Below are positions 1-9,422 of a stretch of 64,000 nt of DNA, in pieces. A program made the translations under genes and the position numbers. Each line of letters opens with the position of its first letter. The first letter of the stretch is position 1. Origin of the DNA: JBBRNH01 sp038230415 (lineage in GTDB: Bacteria > Bacteroidota > Bacteroidia > Cytophagales > Spirosomataceae); NCBI GenBank assembly GCA_038230415.1, contig JBBRNH010000023.1, positions 4,665 through 68,664 of the forward strand, given 5' to 3'. Below the pieces are notes generated by a model, which saw nothing but the letters and a program-made list of their open reading frames with translations, was not told the origin of the DNA and searched no databases.

Positions 1-3000
1 CCGCCGATGCGTTTTGAATCGCCCGGCCCGCGCCCGTTGCCGTAGTACTGATCGAGTTGTCAACCAATGGCACCTGCCCCGTTGTGGCGGCACCGCTGGC
101 GAAGAGAACGCCCGTTGTGGCATTATTGGTAATGAAGTTATTGGCACTACTGCCCAGCTTACCACCACCACTGACCTTGATACCAATATCGAAGCCTTCG
201 ATGCGGGTGGTGCCAACCGTTGCCGAACCGCCGTTGATGTCAACCCCTACGCCCGTGCCGTTGCCGATAAACGACGCTGAATTTTGCGAGATGACCGCGC
301 TGGCATCCGCCCCGACGATAGACACCGCCGTAAACGCGCCCGTACCCGTGATTTGGGTATTGTTAACCACCGTCACCGAGGACGTGGCTGTAGTCGCAGT
401 TGGATTGTCAATCACCAAAACACCAACCGGCGAATTGGTGATGGTCACACCGCTTGCTTTTAAGGTAGATACTCCCTCGCCATAACCCGATATGTTCCGA
501 ACCCGAACTCCGGCCACTGCGCCCTGCACCGCACCGTTATTGAGGGCTACATTTGGGCTGGGCGTATTCCAGACATCCACGCCGTAATCAAATCCGGCGT
601 TGATGGTGTTACCGCTAATCGTTGCCGGTACAGCAGTCTGAATCGAATAGACCAAAATACCTGCGAATGGTTGTGATCCGAGTGTTCCGGCAAACGAGTT
701 GTCTGCCATGATGGCATTTCCGACGATATTAAAATCAGACGCGCTCTGGTACTGGAGGTTGTGGAATATCCCGACATCGTAGCTATTGATTGTATTGCCG
801 CTAATACCCGGCGTTGCTGGCGAGGCCACATAGTGATTGTTGGTCTGTACCCCCGTCAGCACCCGCGTCATCACGTTGTTGGTGATGCTGGCGTAGGCGT
901 TGTCATAGACCACCACTGCCTGACCTGAACCAGTCTGTGCTGACAAATAAGCGGTGTTATCGAACAGGTTATTCTGAATCGTGCTGAACGTTGGGCTACT
1001 GCCCGAACCCAAATCAATCCCGTCGTAGGTGACGTTTTTAATGATGTTGTTTTTGATAACCACCCCGCCGATGGTTGTTCCGTATCCGCTGATACCGGCA
1101 CCGGCATCAATATCAACTCCGTTGATAACTGTGCTGTTGGTCTGCGCCGTCAGTGCCGGATTATCACCATTGATGGTAAATCCGTCAATGACAACATTGG
1201 CTGCTGCGCCCGACAGCAAGATCACGTTCGAGAGTGTGTTGGCGAGCAGGGCCACGTCGGTAGCTCCGCCGAAGGCAGGTACAATAATCGTCTCGCCGGT
1301 GCCGCGTCCGCTGCCAGTACCGGCAACTCCGGCTTTCGCACCCGTGAGCGTCACGGCTTTGTTGATCGTTACGCTTTCGGGGAACGTTCCTGCGCTGACC
1401 GATAACGAGTTACCTGCCGTTGCCGCGTCAATAGCCGACTGAATCGTGCAATACACCAGATTGGTGTTGGTATTAACCACTTTGTTGGTGCTGCCCACAT
1501 TCGGCCCGGCGTTGCGGGTGTTGGTCGTATTGCCCGTGAATGTATTGCCCGATATGGTGTTGCCACAGGCCACCGGCGAGTTGCCCCGGCCAAAATAGCC
1601 CGGCGAAGCACCAGCCGACTGATCACCATCACCGGCGTTGTTGATCACGTAGTTGGCCTGTGCGCCTATGCGGCCACCGCCCTGCTGCTGAACGCCGATG
1701 TTGTTGTTGGTCAGCGTATTGCCCGTAACCGTGTGATTTGTACCCTCAATCACGATACCAAAGCCCTTGCTTTCTGTGGGGGCCGATACCTGATTCTGGT
1801 GTTGGTAGCCACTCACGTTGTTAGTCCGAACCACTACGCCCGTTGGTACATCGGGATAGCCTTCGGTGTTTCCTGGTAGCACCGCACGCCGATACACCGA
1901 AATACCGGCATGATCGCGGTTGTTCATACTGACTGACGCGGCAAACGAAACCGTATTGTTCTCCACTACAATACTCCCGTCACCGGATGTTGCGCCTGTG
2001 CCATTCGGGTTTTTGAGTTCGATGCCAAACCGTCCGTTATTGGTAACGGTGTTGTTGGCAATCACGTTTGGCCCCGCACCCGCCTTCAGGCCCACAATGC
2101 CGATGCCGTTATCGGCATTGCCCGACACCGTGTTGCCCGTGATGGTTACGCCCGATGCCGTACCGTCCTGCAATTCAATGCCGCAGCAGTTGTTGTTGGT
2201 AACGGTGTTGTTGGTAATGGTGATGTTTTGCTTGAAGCCATTCCAGATCACAATGCCCCGTGCCGCACCGTTTATGTTGGTATGACCGGAGAACATTGAC
2301 CCCGTAATGGTCACGCTCTGCACCGGCCCGTTGGCATAAAAACCGGCCCCGCCGAGGTTACTCAACGACTGTACATCAGCCACCAGCAGGTTGCTGTTGC
2401 CGCCGGTTCCAAAAATACCGGCGTTGTTGTTCGGCGATGACCCGGCGAAATTCTGCACGGTCAGGTTCCGAATCGTTACGTTCTGAATACCGTTGGCAAT
2501 GGCAATGCCGCTGCCCGTTCCGGCCAGACCCGTACCCGTTACGATGGTGTTGATTTTGCTGACACCCGTCACCGTCAACGGCTTGGTGATGCTCACCCGC
2601 TCGTTGAAGGTGTACTCAGCCAGTTCAATTACGTCTCCGCTGTTAGCGGCATCAACGGCGGGCTGAATGGTCTGATAGCCAAGATTCTGGGTCAGGTTCC
2701 GCACCGGATCGAAGTACAGCAACCGGCCCGTGGTAGCATCGTCGGGCTTATGAAATAACTGCGTTTCGAGGGTAGCCCGTTGAGCGCCCGACATAGCCGT
2801 TGGCAGTTGCAGCCCCGCACCAATATCAAACCGATTGGCCCGAATATCAATGTCCGTTGCCCAGGCACCCATGTTTGTTGATGGAATACCCGCATAATCA
2901 CCAAACGGAGACGCAAACCCGGTGCTGGCTCCGGTACTGTTGTCAAGCCGGATAAAGGTGCCGATACCCGCGTTGAAGGTGTTTTCGCTACCAGCGGTGC

Positions 3001-5287
3001 CGAACGTGAACGCTCCAAACACAGCCCCCTGTGTGCGGTGATTGAAAAACGCAACCGCCGTGCCGCTGCCCGGTGTTGATGAGCCGTTGAAGGTATTGCC
3101 CGTCAACGTGCCGGTCAGCGTCTGCATCTGTGGGTCGGTCAGCGTGGCACTGTTGCTGGCAATCAACTTTGAGTTGATCGAGATGTGCCGAAAATCGGTT
3201 GCTGCCGGGTTTGGTGTAAACGTGTTTCCGGTGATGCTGATGCCGCCGTTGTTCTCCGAACTAATACCCCACCGATGATTCAGAAATGTGTTGTTCTGCA
3301 CCAGCAACGGCTTAACGCCCGAAATGCCGTTGTTACGGATTCTCATTAAAGCACCCGTACCCAGCACACCCGCTGCGGGTTGCACAAAGCTACCGTTGAG
3401 GGTGTTGTTGGCGATGGTGATTGTACCAGCACTTGGGTTGGGGTCAGACACCTGGATACCGCCCCCGCCACAAATATTGTTCTGAATGGTCAGTGCGCCC
3501 TGATTGGTAAACGTACTGATCACATCGTGGTTGATGGATGTCAGCGAGTTACCGAGTGTGCTGGTAGCCCCGCCAATGGTGCCGCCACACAGATCAATGT
3601 GCACTGCTGCCCGGAAGGAGTTAGCCAACCCCGACGAGCCCGACGTTACCGTATTGCTCTGCACCACAACGCCGGGGAACCCGTCAGTGTCTAAGGCGTA
3701 ATTAGGCACGGTAACATTAGGATTGATGGCAATGGCATTCCGGCGACCATACTGACCACCTGCGGGCGTACCCGTTGCCGTGATAAAGTTGCCAACAATT
3801 TTCAGGTTGTCGCGGTTGTCGCCGGTTGTGTGAATGGCCGAGTGCGTCTTGCTCAGGTCAACGGTGAAGCCCAGATTCTGGATCGTTACGTTGGCCGCTG
3901 CTACCGTAAACAGCGAAGCCAACGCGCTACCCGGCACGGTTCCCGTAAAAGTCACGTTGCTGGCTACGCCCTGCCCGCTGATGCTCAATGAACGATCAAT
4001 CGTTACCAATTCATTGTAGGTACCGGGCGCAATCGAGATGGCATCCCCCGCCGTTGCCGCGTTCACGGCGGCCTGAATAGTGCAGTAGGTTAGGGTCGTA
4101 TTGACGTTGGTAACGCCACCGGCTGCTGATCCTGTTACACTCGCACCCGCCGAAACCGTGCAACCGCCCGCGTTTGTCACAAGCACCGAGTAAGTACCCG
4201 CCACCGAGACCGACACCGTATTGGTAGCCCCATTTTGACCCGTGCTGAAGGAGTAGTTCGAGAAGCCCGACGTAGCCGTGAGCGTGGCCGAACTGCCGCA
4301 ACCGATTGAGCCACTCTGTGTTAAACTCGCTACCGGCAAGGCAACGCCCGTTGCCGTTGTGGTGGTAACGCTCGACGACACCGCCCCCGACAGACACGTG
4401 GCCGAATAGCTGGTAGCACCGGCCAAAACCGACGTAATGGTAAACGTGCTGGCTGTTGTGCTGGCATTCCAGACCACCGCGCCCGTTGCACACGTTGCCG
4501 AGAGCGTCAGCGGAGACCCCACGCAGGCCGTTAGTTGAGCAGCTGTGTTGGTAATGAGCGGGGCATTAGGAGGCACTAACGAGACGATAACGCTTAGATC
4601 ATCAACTGCCAAACCATGATCATTCCCTGTATCATCTAAATCCGTCCATTTCAGAAGAATCTGTTGACCATTGGCTATCGGAGTAGCGAACGTGATCGTG
4701 CCAGTGATAGACGTTTTATTGGCAGACAAATTACCATCTAACGCACTGCTGCTCGCCGTTGCAATAGGCCCGGTAAAATTAAGTGCCGGTACAACTGATG
4801 TCGAAGTGGAAATTGTTAGAGCAGACCCCGTTGCAAATGAAAACGTAAGTGATTGAGGGTTTGTGTTTCCCCCGTTGCGCCACTGCTCACCAGTGTAACT
4901 AATCTGAAGAGACGAAACAGCATTTCCCGTATTGTTGACAAACACAACGCCGTATTGGGGTTGAGCACTGCCAGAAGCAGCACTCCCTAACGCACGATCT
5001 ACAGCATTTGCAGACCCGTAACTATACAATGAACCTGTGTTGCTTGAACCTGCATTAGCGGAGTACGTGGTAGCAGTGCTCAACCAGCCCGGAATCGTAG
5101 TATTATTAGCCCAGGGCTGAGTTGTGGTGACGCTGCTTAGCCCGTTAAAATCCTGCGTATAAGTTAGGCTACTTGGTGTGATGGATACCTGCGCCCGAAC
5201 CGAACCGAGTCCAAGCATAAGCAGCAGGGGCAGAAGCAGCCACCCGCGCAACCCCCTTGTGGCGGGTAGTCGTAGTGATTTAAACAT
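1..5287 (-). CDS. Giant secreted parallel beta-helix protein (C-terminus off the left edge)
   Basis: At least 1762 codons are open from the ATG at 5287 to the left edge, so the 3' end is missing. Residues 1-33 form a signal peptide ending in VRAQ. Next come a TYTQDFNG-type N-terminal region and, at about 230-392, Ig/SprB-like repeats (GCGSSATLTATSGFSNYSF). The rest is right-handed beta-helix with N/G/T-rich turns such as NNTVTNN and GITGNTVSGN. The opening motif of a pectate-lyase-like helix occurs three times (YCTIQAAVNAATAGD, YQTIQPAVDAANSGD, YCTIQSAIDAATAGN, near residues 396, 866 and 1274), so three helical domains lie in tandem. Such proteins are usually surface-exposed adhesins or polysaccharide-binding proteins. 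Export by T9SS is likely, but the sorting domain would lie outside the window. Substrate and enzymatic activity cannot be told. Confidence 0.85.
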   Translation of the reverse strand, partial: MFKSLRLPATRGLRGWLLLPLLLMLGLGSVRAQVSITPSSLTYTQDFNGLSSVTTTQPWANNTTIPGWLSTATTYSANAGSSNTGSLYSYGSANAVDRALGSAASGSAQPQYGVVFVNNTGNAVSSLQISYTGEQWRNGGNTNPQSLTFSFATGSALTISTSTSVVPALNFTGPIATASSSALDGNLSANKTSITGTITFATPIANGQQILLKWTDLDDTGNDHGLAVDDLSVIVSLVPPNAPLITNTAAQLTACVGSPLTLSATCATGAVVWNASTTASTFTITSVLAGATSYSATCLSGAVSSSVTTTTATGVALPVASLTQSGSIGCGSSATLTATSGFSNYSFSTGQNGATNTVSVSVAGTYSVLVTNAGGCTVSAGASVTGSAAGGVTNVNTTLTYCTIQAAVNAATAGDAISIAPGTYNELVTIDRSLSISGQGVASNVTFTGTVPGSALASLFTVAAANVTIQNLGFTVDLSKTHSAIHTTGDNRDNLKIVGNFITATGTPAGGQYGRRNAIAINPNVTVPNYALDTDGFPGVVVQSNTVTSGSSGLANSFRAAVHIDLCGGTIGGATSTLGNSLTSINHDVISTFTNQGALTIQNNICGGGGIQVSDPNPSAGTITIANNTLNGSFVQPAAGVLGTGALMRIRNNGISGVKPLLVQNNTFLNHRWGISSENNGGISITGNTFTPNPAATDFRHISINSKLIASNSATLTDPQMQTLTGTLTGNTFNGSSTPGSGTAVAFFNHRTQGAVFGAFTFGTAGSENTFNAGIGTFIRLDNSTGASTGFASPFGDYAGIPSTNMGAWATDIDIRANRFDIGAGLQLPTAMSGAQRATLETQLFHKPDDATTGRLLYFDPVRNLTQNLGYQTIQPAVDAANSGDVIELAEYTFNERVSITKPLTVTGVSKINTIVTGTGLAGTGSGIAIANGIQNVTIRNLTVQNFAGSSPNNNAGIFGTGGNSNLLVADVQSLSNLGGAGFYANGPVQSVTITGSMFSGHTNINGAARGIVIWNGFKQNITITNNTVTNNNCCGIELQDGTASGVTITGNTVSGNADNGIGIVGLKAGAGPNVIANNTVTNNGRFGIELKNPNGTGATSGDGSIVVENNTVSFAASVSMNNRDHAGISVYRRAVLPGNTEGYPDVPTGVVVRTNNVSGYQHQNQVSAPTESKGFGIVIEGTNHTVTGNTLTNNNIGVQQQGGGRIGAQANYVINNAGDGDQSAGASPGYFGRGNSPVACGNTISGNTFTGNTTNTRNAGPNVGSTNKVVNTNTNLVYCTIQSAIDAATAGNSLSVSAGTFPESVTINKAVTLTGAKAGVAGTGSGRGTGETIIVPAFGGATDVALLANTLSNVILLSGAAANVVIDGFTINGDNPALTAQTNSTVINGVDIDAGAGISGYGTTIGGVVIKNNIIKNVTYDGIDLGSGSSPTFSTIQNNLFDNTAYLSAQTGSGQAVVVYDNAYASITNNVMTRVLTGVQTNNHYVASPATPGISGNTINSYDVGIFHNLQYQSASDFNIVGNAIMADNSFAGTLGSQPFAGILVYSIQTAVPATISGNTINAGFDYGVDVWNTPSPNVALNNGAVQGAVAGVRVRNISGYGEGVSTLKASGVTITNSPVGVLVIDNPTATTATSSVTVVNNTQITGTGAFTAVSIVGADASAVISQNSASFIGNGTGVGVDINGGSATVGTTRIEGFDIGIKVSGGGKLGSSANNFITNNATTGVLFASGAATTGQVPLVDNSISTTATGAGRAIQNASA

Positions 5288-5344
5288 AAAAAGTGGGGGT
5301 AAAAATGAACAAATGAGGTTTTATTAGGGAATATTAACTATCCC

Positions 5345-5352
5345 CAAAGTTA
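5345..5352 (-). promoter_or_regulatory. Possible -7 box for the beta-helix gene
   Basis: TAACTTTG on the minus strand matches the Bacteroidota -7 consensus TAnnTTTG and lies 58 bases upstream of the ATG at 5287. No convincing -33 TTTG is seen about 20 bases further upstream, so this is tentative. Confidence 0.35.
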
Positions 5353-5428
5353 CAATTAAGAATTCCAGAATAAATGTCCCGTTCGCTCAGATTATCGGCC
5401 AACGATAGGAAATCATAACCAAATGCCC

Positions 5429-5476
5429 AAAAAAAATATAGCCAAAAACGTGGAAGCCCACATTTTTGGCTATATT
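5429..5476 (-). terminator. Intrinsic terminator of the nuclease gene
   Basis: A 19-bp stem (arms 5435-5453 and 5458-5476, one G-U pair) with a 4-nt loop is followed in the minus direction by eight T residues. It lies just past the stop codon at 5504, so it ends the transcript of the upstream nuclease gene and separates it from the beta-helix gene. Confidence 0.85.
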
Positions 5477-5503
5477 AACAAATTGTTAAGAAACTGTATT
5501 AAT

Positions 5504-8500
5504 CTACTGCCGAACCACCTTCACGGTCTTGCGTTGCCGGTCGGTGCTGACCGTCAGCAGGTAAACCCCTGCCGACTTACCCAACCGCACCACCTGCCGC
5601 TCAACCATATTGGCCGACTCGACTGACTGACTATCAAGGCGTTGGCCCTGCATATCCAGTACGGACACCTGTACGGCCTGACCCTCTGCCCCGCGAATCT
5701 CAACCGTCACCGTCTCGTCACTGGTGGGGTTGCCAAATACGGAGAGTTGCAACACGCTGGCCGGCTCAATACCCTGCCGGGCCTGACCACAGGCCGTGCG
5801 GAAGTCAAACGTAAACGTCACTTCTGAAGCTGGCTCGTCCACGTAGCGGCCCCGCAGGTTGATGAGTCGGTTGGCCGTGTTTGATTCGTTCCGCAATCCG
5901 TCTTCGATGCGCCGGTTGGTGGTGGTGTTGAAAACGCCGTTTACCACGCCAGGTGCCGAATATTCGACCGTCTTGCTCATGTCGCCCCCAATGCGCCCGA
6001 AGACAATATCGCCCGTTGTGCAGTTGTAGCTCACCACCGTTACGGCCAACGGAGCAGCCATGGTAACGCTGCCGGCTGGCGCAATGGTGATGGTAAAACT
6101 GGCCCGCGCCGAGAGCGTACCGGGGTCGGTGGCCGTGATGGTTACGCTGAGTGGCGAACCAACCGTTGTTGACGGCGTTCCCGTAATGACCCGTGTTCCG
6201 GCATTGAAACTTAGTCCGTTGGCGGGCAAGCCCGTTGCCGAATACGTCAGCATATCGCCGTTGGGATCGCTGAACGCCGGAACCGTGTAGCTGAACGGCT
6301 GCCCAACGGTTGCCGACTGTGGCATGAGCATAGCCGCTATAGGAGCCGAATTAGACGCTACCGGCGACGCAATTTTCGACAAATCAAAACTGGCGAATAC
6401 CGGGCGGTGGTCCGACGTAGTACTGGTTAGATCGCCCGAAATAGCCGAAAACGACGTTTGAATCCGGGTCGAATTTGGCACGTAGGCGTTGAATAACTCG
6501 TTCGAGACAACGATATGGTCTAAGAAACTCGTGCCTGACGCACCAAAAAACGAATTACAACCCGCCGTTTCCAAGCCTTTCGTCAGCACTGAGAAATTGG
6601 TAACGTCGTCCACAAATGGCTTGTAGGTCGAGTTTTGGCCCGTTGCGATTGACTTGGTCACGTAATCGTTGAAGTCACCGGCGATAATCAGGTTTGCCAT
6701 CGGAAACTGCCCGCCCAATGAGCCAGGGCCAGTGCTGCTGTTGGTGAGCAGGTTATACAAATCCTGAACGTCCTGTTTCCGGCGGTTATAGTCTGCCGTT
6801 GCCGACCCCGACTTGGCGTGCAGACCCACAATGTTCAGTCGGCGCGTAACGCCGTTGATGGTGGCATCGGCCACAAACAGATACGGCAACCGGCCCGATC
6901 CCCAATTGTTGGGGGCCGATACTGTTGGCGTAGTGTTTGGGAAGCCGTAGTAATCAGACAGCAACGCCATTGCCGACACCGAGGTAACGGTGCTGGTTTT
7001 GTAGGCTACGCATACTTTCTGGGCTAAATTGGTTGGCCCAAATACAAATCCCTGGCTGGGCGTTTGCGTACACTCGTCCTGGAAGTAAAACGAGAATCGG
7101 TTTGAGCAAGACAGCGCGTAGCCCGGTGGCAGGTTGTTCTGCAACAGGGTCGCATCGCTCACTTCTTCCAGCACAAACACATCGGCATTAACGGCAGTCA
7201 GCACTTTATTCACGTTCTGGGCCTGGAGGAGTTCGTTGCCCGGCCCCTGATTCTGGTAGTTCAAATTACCCGACGGGCAGGCAATCGTACCAGCCGGTGC
7301 GCCAAAAAACTCGATGTTAAACGCGGCTAACTCAAAGGTTTGGTCCAATGAGAGCGTAGTATTGGCCGGGCCACCGCAAAACTGATCGCTGGGGGCTACT
7401 GCCGATGAACTCGGCACGTCGGTCAGAATCCGGGGCTGGAGCTGGATATTGTCGTTACCGGCTGTGGTGGCACCCGACAAAAAACGCTCGGCAATGCCCG
7501 TGATGTCAGATGTGGCCGGTTTGCTGGCTCCCAGCAGTTCAGAACTGCCATTGATGCGGAGAACCCCGGTTGCGGCCCCCACCGTAATCGGGTAGTTGGT
7601 GCCGCTGGTAAATGTCGCGCCCGGCCCGCCAATGGTGGCCGCCGTCACGGTTACTAATCTGCCCTGATTCGCGCTCAGTTGGTCAAGTGTTGTCAGCACC
7701 GGGGCCGGTACATTGGCTGTTGTTCCGGGCGTGATGGTGTAGGCCGATACGCCGTTGATTTCGACATACCCGGCAAAAACCGCGACTGGGCCGGTCAGCG
7801 TTACGAGGTCGCCGAGGTTGGCCGTTGTGCCGATGGGCGTAGCCGGAGAAGCCCCGCTATACACGCCGATACCGCCCGTTGCATCCTGAATATAAAACAG
7901 CCGACCGCCAAACTGCGAACTAACCGTAACCCGTCCCTGAATGTTGACCGTTTGCCCAACCTGCCCGCGTGCCGTGCCGATGGGGGTAAACGGAGACTGA
8001 GCAACCGTTGAACTAACCGTGCCGTTCAGTATCACAACCGCCGAGGTGCTGTTTGAGCCGCTGAGCAGTAAAGTGCCGCTCTGTGGCCCCACCGCTGCCG
8101 TAGCGGCCAGACGAATTATAATTTGACTGGTAAATGAATTGGGTAAACTGATGAATGTGAACCGACTACTATACGAAGGCGGGCCGCTGAGACTTATTTC
8201 GTAGCCGCTTGAAACGCTGGCGGTGTAGGAACTGGGCGATAAGTTTGCCCCCGTCACAAACGCTGATTGCGGTGCTGATGCCGTTCCCTGGGTAGTTGTG
8301 AAGTTACTCAGAACCGTTGGGCTGGCCGTCAGCGACGGCGAATTGGAAGCCGGAGCTGGATTAATCGTGAAGACAAAGGCAGTGCTGGCCGACAGACTGC
8401 CGGGGTCGGTGGCCGTAATGGTTACCCTAAACGGCGAGCCGACGGTGGTTGAAGGCGTACCGGAGATCACCCTGCCCACAAGCGATAAACCCGTTGGCAG

Positions 8501-9352
8501 GGTACTGGCCGAGAGCGTCAGCACATCGCCGTTGGCATCGGTAAAGGTGTTGGCCGGCACAGTGTAGCTGTATGCCTGACCAACGGTGCCGGTTTGGGCC
8601 GGAATTGCGTTGGCCGCAACGGGAGCCTGCGGGGTGGTGCTGGCGGTGTAGGTCAGCACAAAATCGTCAATGCCGGTGGTGGGCCGGTTGCCGCTACCCG
8701 TCGAAGCAGTCAGGGCCGAAATCCTGATCCAGACTGGCCCGGCGTTGTTGTTGACAACGTTGCCTAATGCCGCCGAGATGGTGTTGTTGCTGGTTGCCGA
8801 GTTGCCGGTAGTGCCGGTGGTCAGGGCCGAGAATGCCGATGGACTGGCTCCGGTAGCATAGTCCACCGTCCAGGTTGTTTGCCGGGCAGACGAGGCATCC
8901 TGGCTCTGGAGTTTAAAATTCAGGGCCAGGTTTTGCAAGCCGGTAGTGTTGGCAATCTGCAACACAAACGACGCACCGGGTTCGCTGTCGGGGAACGTGG
9001 CACTGGTCTGACCCACCTGCCGAACGGCCAACGAGCGGTCGGTAGCGGCATTTTGCGTGGCTGCCGATGCCGCGAAGTCAATATCGCCCGAAGCCACATT
9101 GCGGAACTGGCCGGTGGTGAGCGTCCAGGCGGTTGGGGCCGACACGTAGGTAAGCGAGCTACCGAGGGCGGTTGCCGTTGCGCCGGTGCGAACGGTCCAG
9201 CCCGTTGGCAGTGCCGACCCAATGCCATCGAATGTTTCGGTGTAGGTGCCTGACGCTGGCAAGGTGACCTGGGCGTTTGCGCCTGCCGATAGTCCCAGAA
9301 AGACAATCAGCCCAGGCCAGACCCGCACCGTATTCTGTAAAAAACGTTGCAT
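5504..9352 (-). CDS. Secreted multidomain nuclease (EEP fold) with T9SS sorting domain
   Basis: 1282 aa. Signal peptide at 1-28 (GLSAGANAQ). Then a TYTETFDG N-terminal region, a He_PIG/cadherin-like Ig domain (about 243-332), a second Ig-like module (about 339-449), an OB-fold-like region as in NucH/ExeM-type extracellular nucleases (about 454-650), and the endonuclease/exonuclease/phosphatase domain (about 671-990: FELAAFNIEFF, EEVSD, GLHAKSG, GDFNDY, SDHRPVF). Another He_PIG domain follows, and from about 1204 a type A T9SS sorting domain (VFGNPTSDE to KTVKVVRQ). EEP active-site residues N, E, H, D/N and the terminal D-H are all visible. The likely role is degradation of extracellular DNA or RNA, or of a phosphodiester substrate, at the cell surface. 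It follows a related nuclease gene in the same direction. Confidence 0.88.
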   Translation of the reverse strand: MQRFLQNTVRVWPGLIVFLGLSAGANAQVTLPASGTYTETFDGIGSALPTGWTVRTGATATALGSSLTYVSAPTAWTLTTGQFRNVASGDIDFAASAATQNAATDRSLAVRQVGQTSATFPDSEPGASFVLQIANTTGLQNLALNFKLQSQDASSARQTTWTVDYATGASPSAFSALTTGTTGNSATSNNTISAALGNVVNNNAGPVWIRISALTASTGSGNRPTTGIDDFVLTYTASTTPQAPVAANAIPAQTGTVGQAYSYTVPANTFTDANGDVLTLSASTLPTGLSLVGRVISGTPSTTVGSPFRVTITATDPGSLSASTAFVFTINPAPASNSPSLTASPTVLSNFTTTQGTASAPQSAFVTGANLSPSSYTASVSSGYEISLSGPPSYSSRFTFISLPNSFTSQIIIRLAATAAVGPQSGTLLLSGSNSTSAVVILNGTVSSTVAQSPFTPIGTARGQVGQTVNIQGRVTVSSQFGGRLFYIQDATGGIGVYSGASPATPIGTTANLGDLVTLTGPVAVFAGYVEINGVSAYTITPGTTANVPAPVLTTLDQLSANQGRLVTVTAATIGGPGATFTSGTNYPITVGAATGVLRINGSSELLGASKPATSDITGIAERFLSGATTAGNDNIQLQPRILTDVPSSSAVAPSDQFCGGPANTTLSLDQTFELAAFNIEFFGAPAGTIACPSGNLNYQNQGPGNELLQAQNVNKVLTAVNADVFVLEEVSDATLLQNNLPPGYALSCSNRFSFYFQDECTQTPSQGFVFGPTNLAQKVCVAYKTSTVTSVSAMALLSDYYGFPNTTPTVSAPNNWGSGRLPYLFVADATINGVTRRLNIVGLHAKSGSATADYNRRKQDVQDLYNLLTNSSTGPGSLGGQFPMANLIIAGDFNDYVTKSIATGQNSTYKPFVDDVTNFSVLTKGLETAGCNSFFGASGTSFLDHIVVSNELFNAYVPNSTRIQTSFSAISGDLTSTTSDHRPVFASFDLSKIASPVASNSAPIAAMLMPQSATVGQPFSYTVPAFSDPNGDMLTYSATGLPANGLSFNAGTRVITGTPSTTVGSPLSVTITATDPGTLSARASFTITIAPAGSVTMAAPLAVTVVSYNCTTGDIVFGRIGGDMSKTVEYSAPGVVNGVFNTTTNRRIEDGLRNESNTANRLINLRGRYVDEPASEVTFTFDFRTACGQARQGIEPASVLQLSVFGNPTSDETVTVEIRGAEGQAVQVSVLDMQGQRLDSQSVESANMVERQVVRLGKSAGVYLLTVSTDRQRKTVKVVRQ
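8005..8335 (-). repeat. Ig-like module shared with the next nuclease, copy 1
   Basis: This stretch encodes residues about 339-449 of the nuclease. It is almost identical in protein and DNA to 11445-11765 in the neighbouring nuclease gene (for example SNLSPSSYTASVSSGYEI and GANLSPSSYTASVSSGYEI). A run of roughly 80 bases is identical around 8167-8250 and 11600-11683. Confidence 0.85.
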
Positions 9353-9422
9353 GAAGTATGTTTTAATGGATTAACAAAACCTACTGTTACGGTACTATGT
9401 CCGTTCAGGTAGCCGGGCAAAG

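Noticed and set aside
57..3701. Series of plus-strand frames opposite the beta-helix gene
   Set aside because: Repetitive V/P/L/T-rich translations are the complement of N/G/T-rich helix turns, not genes.
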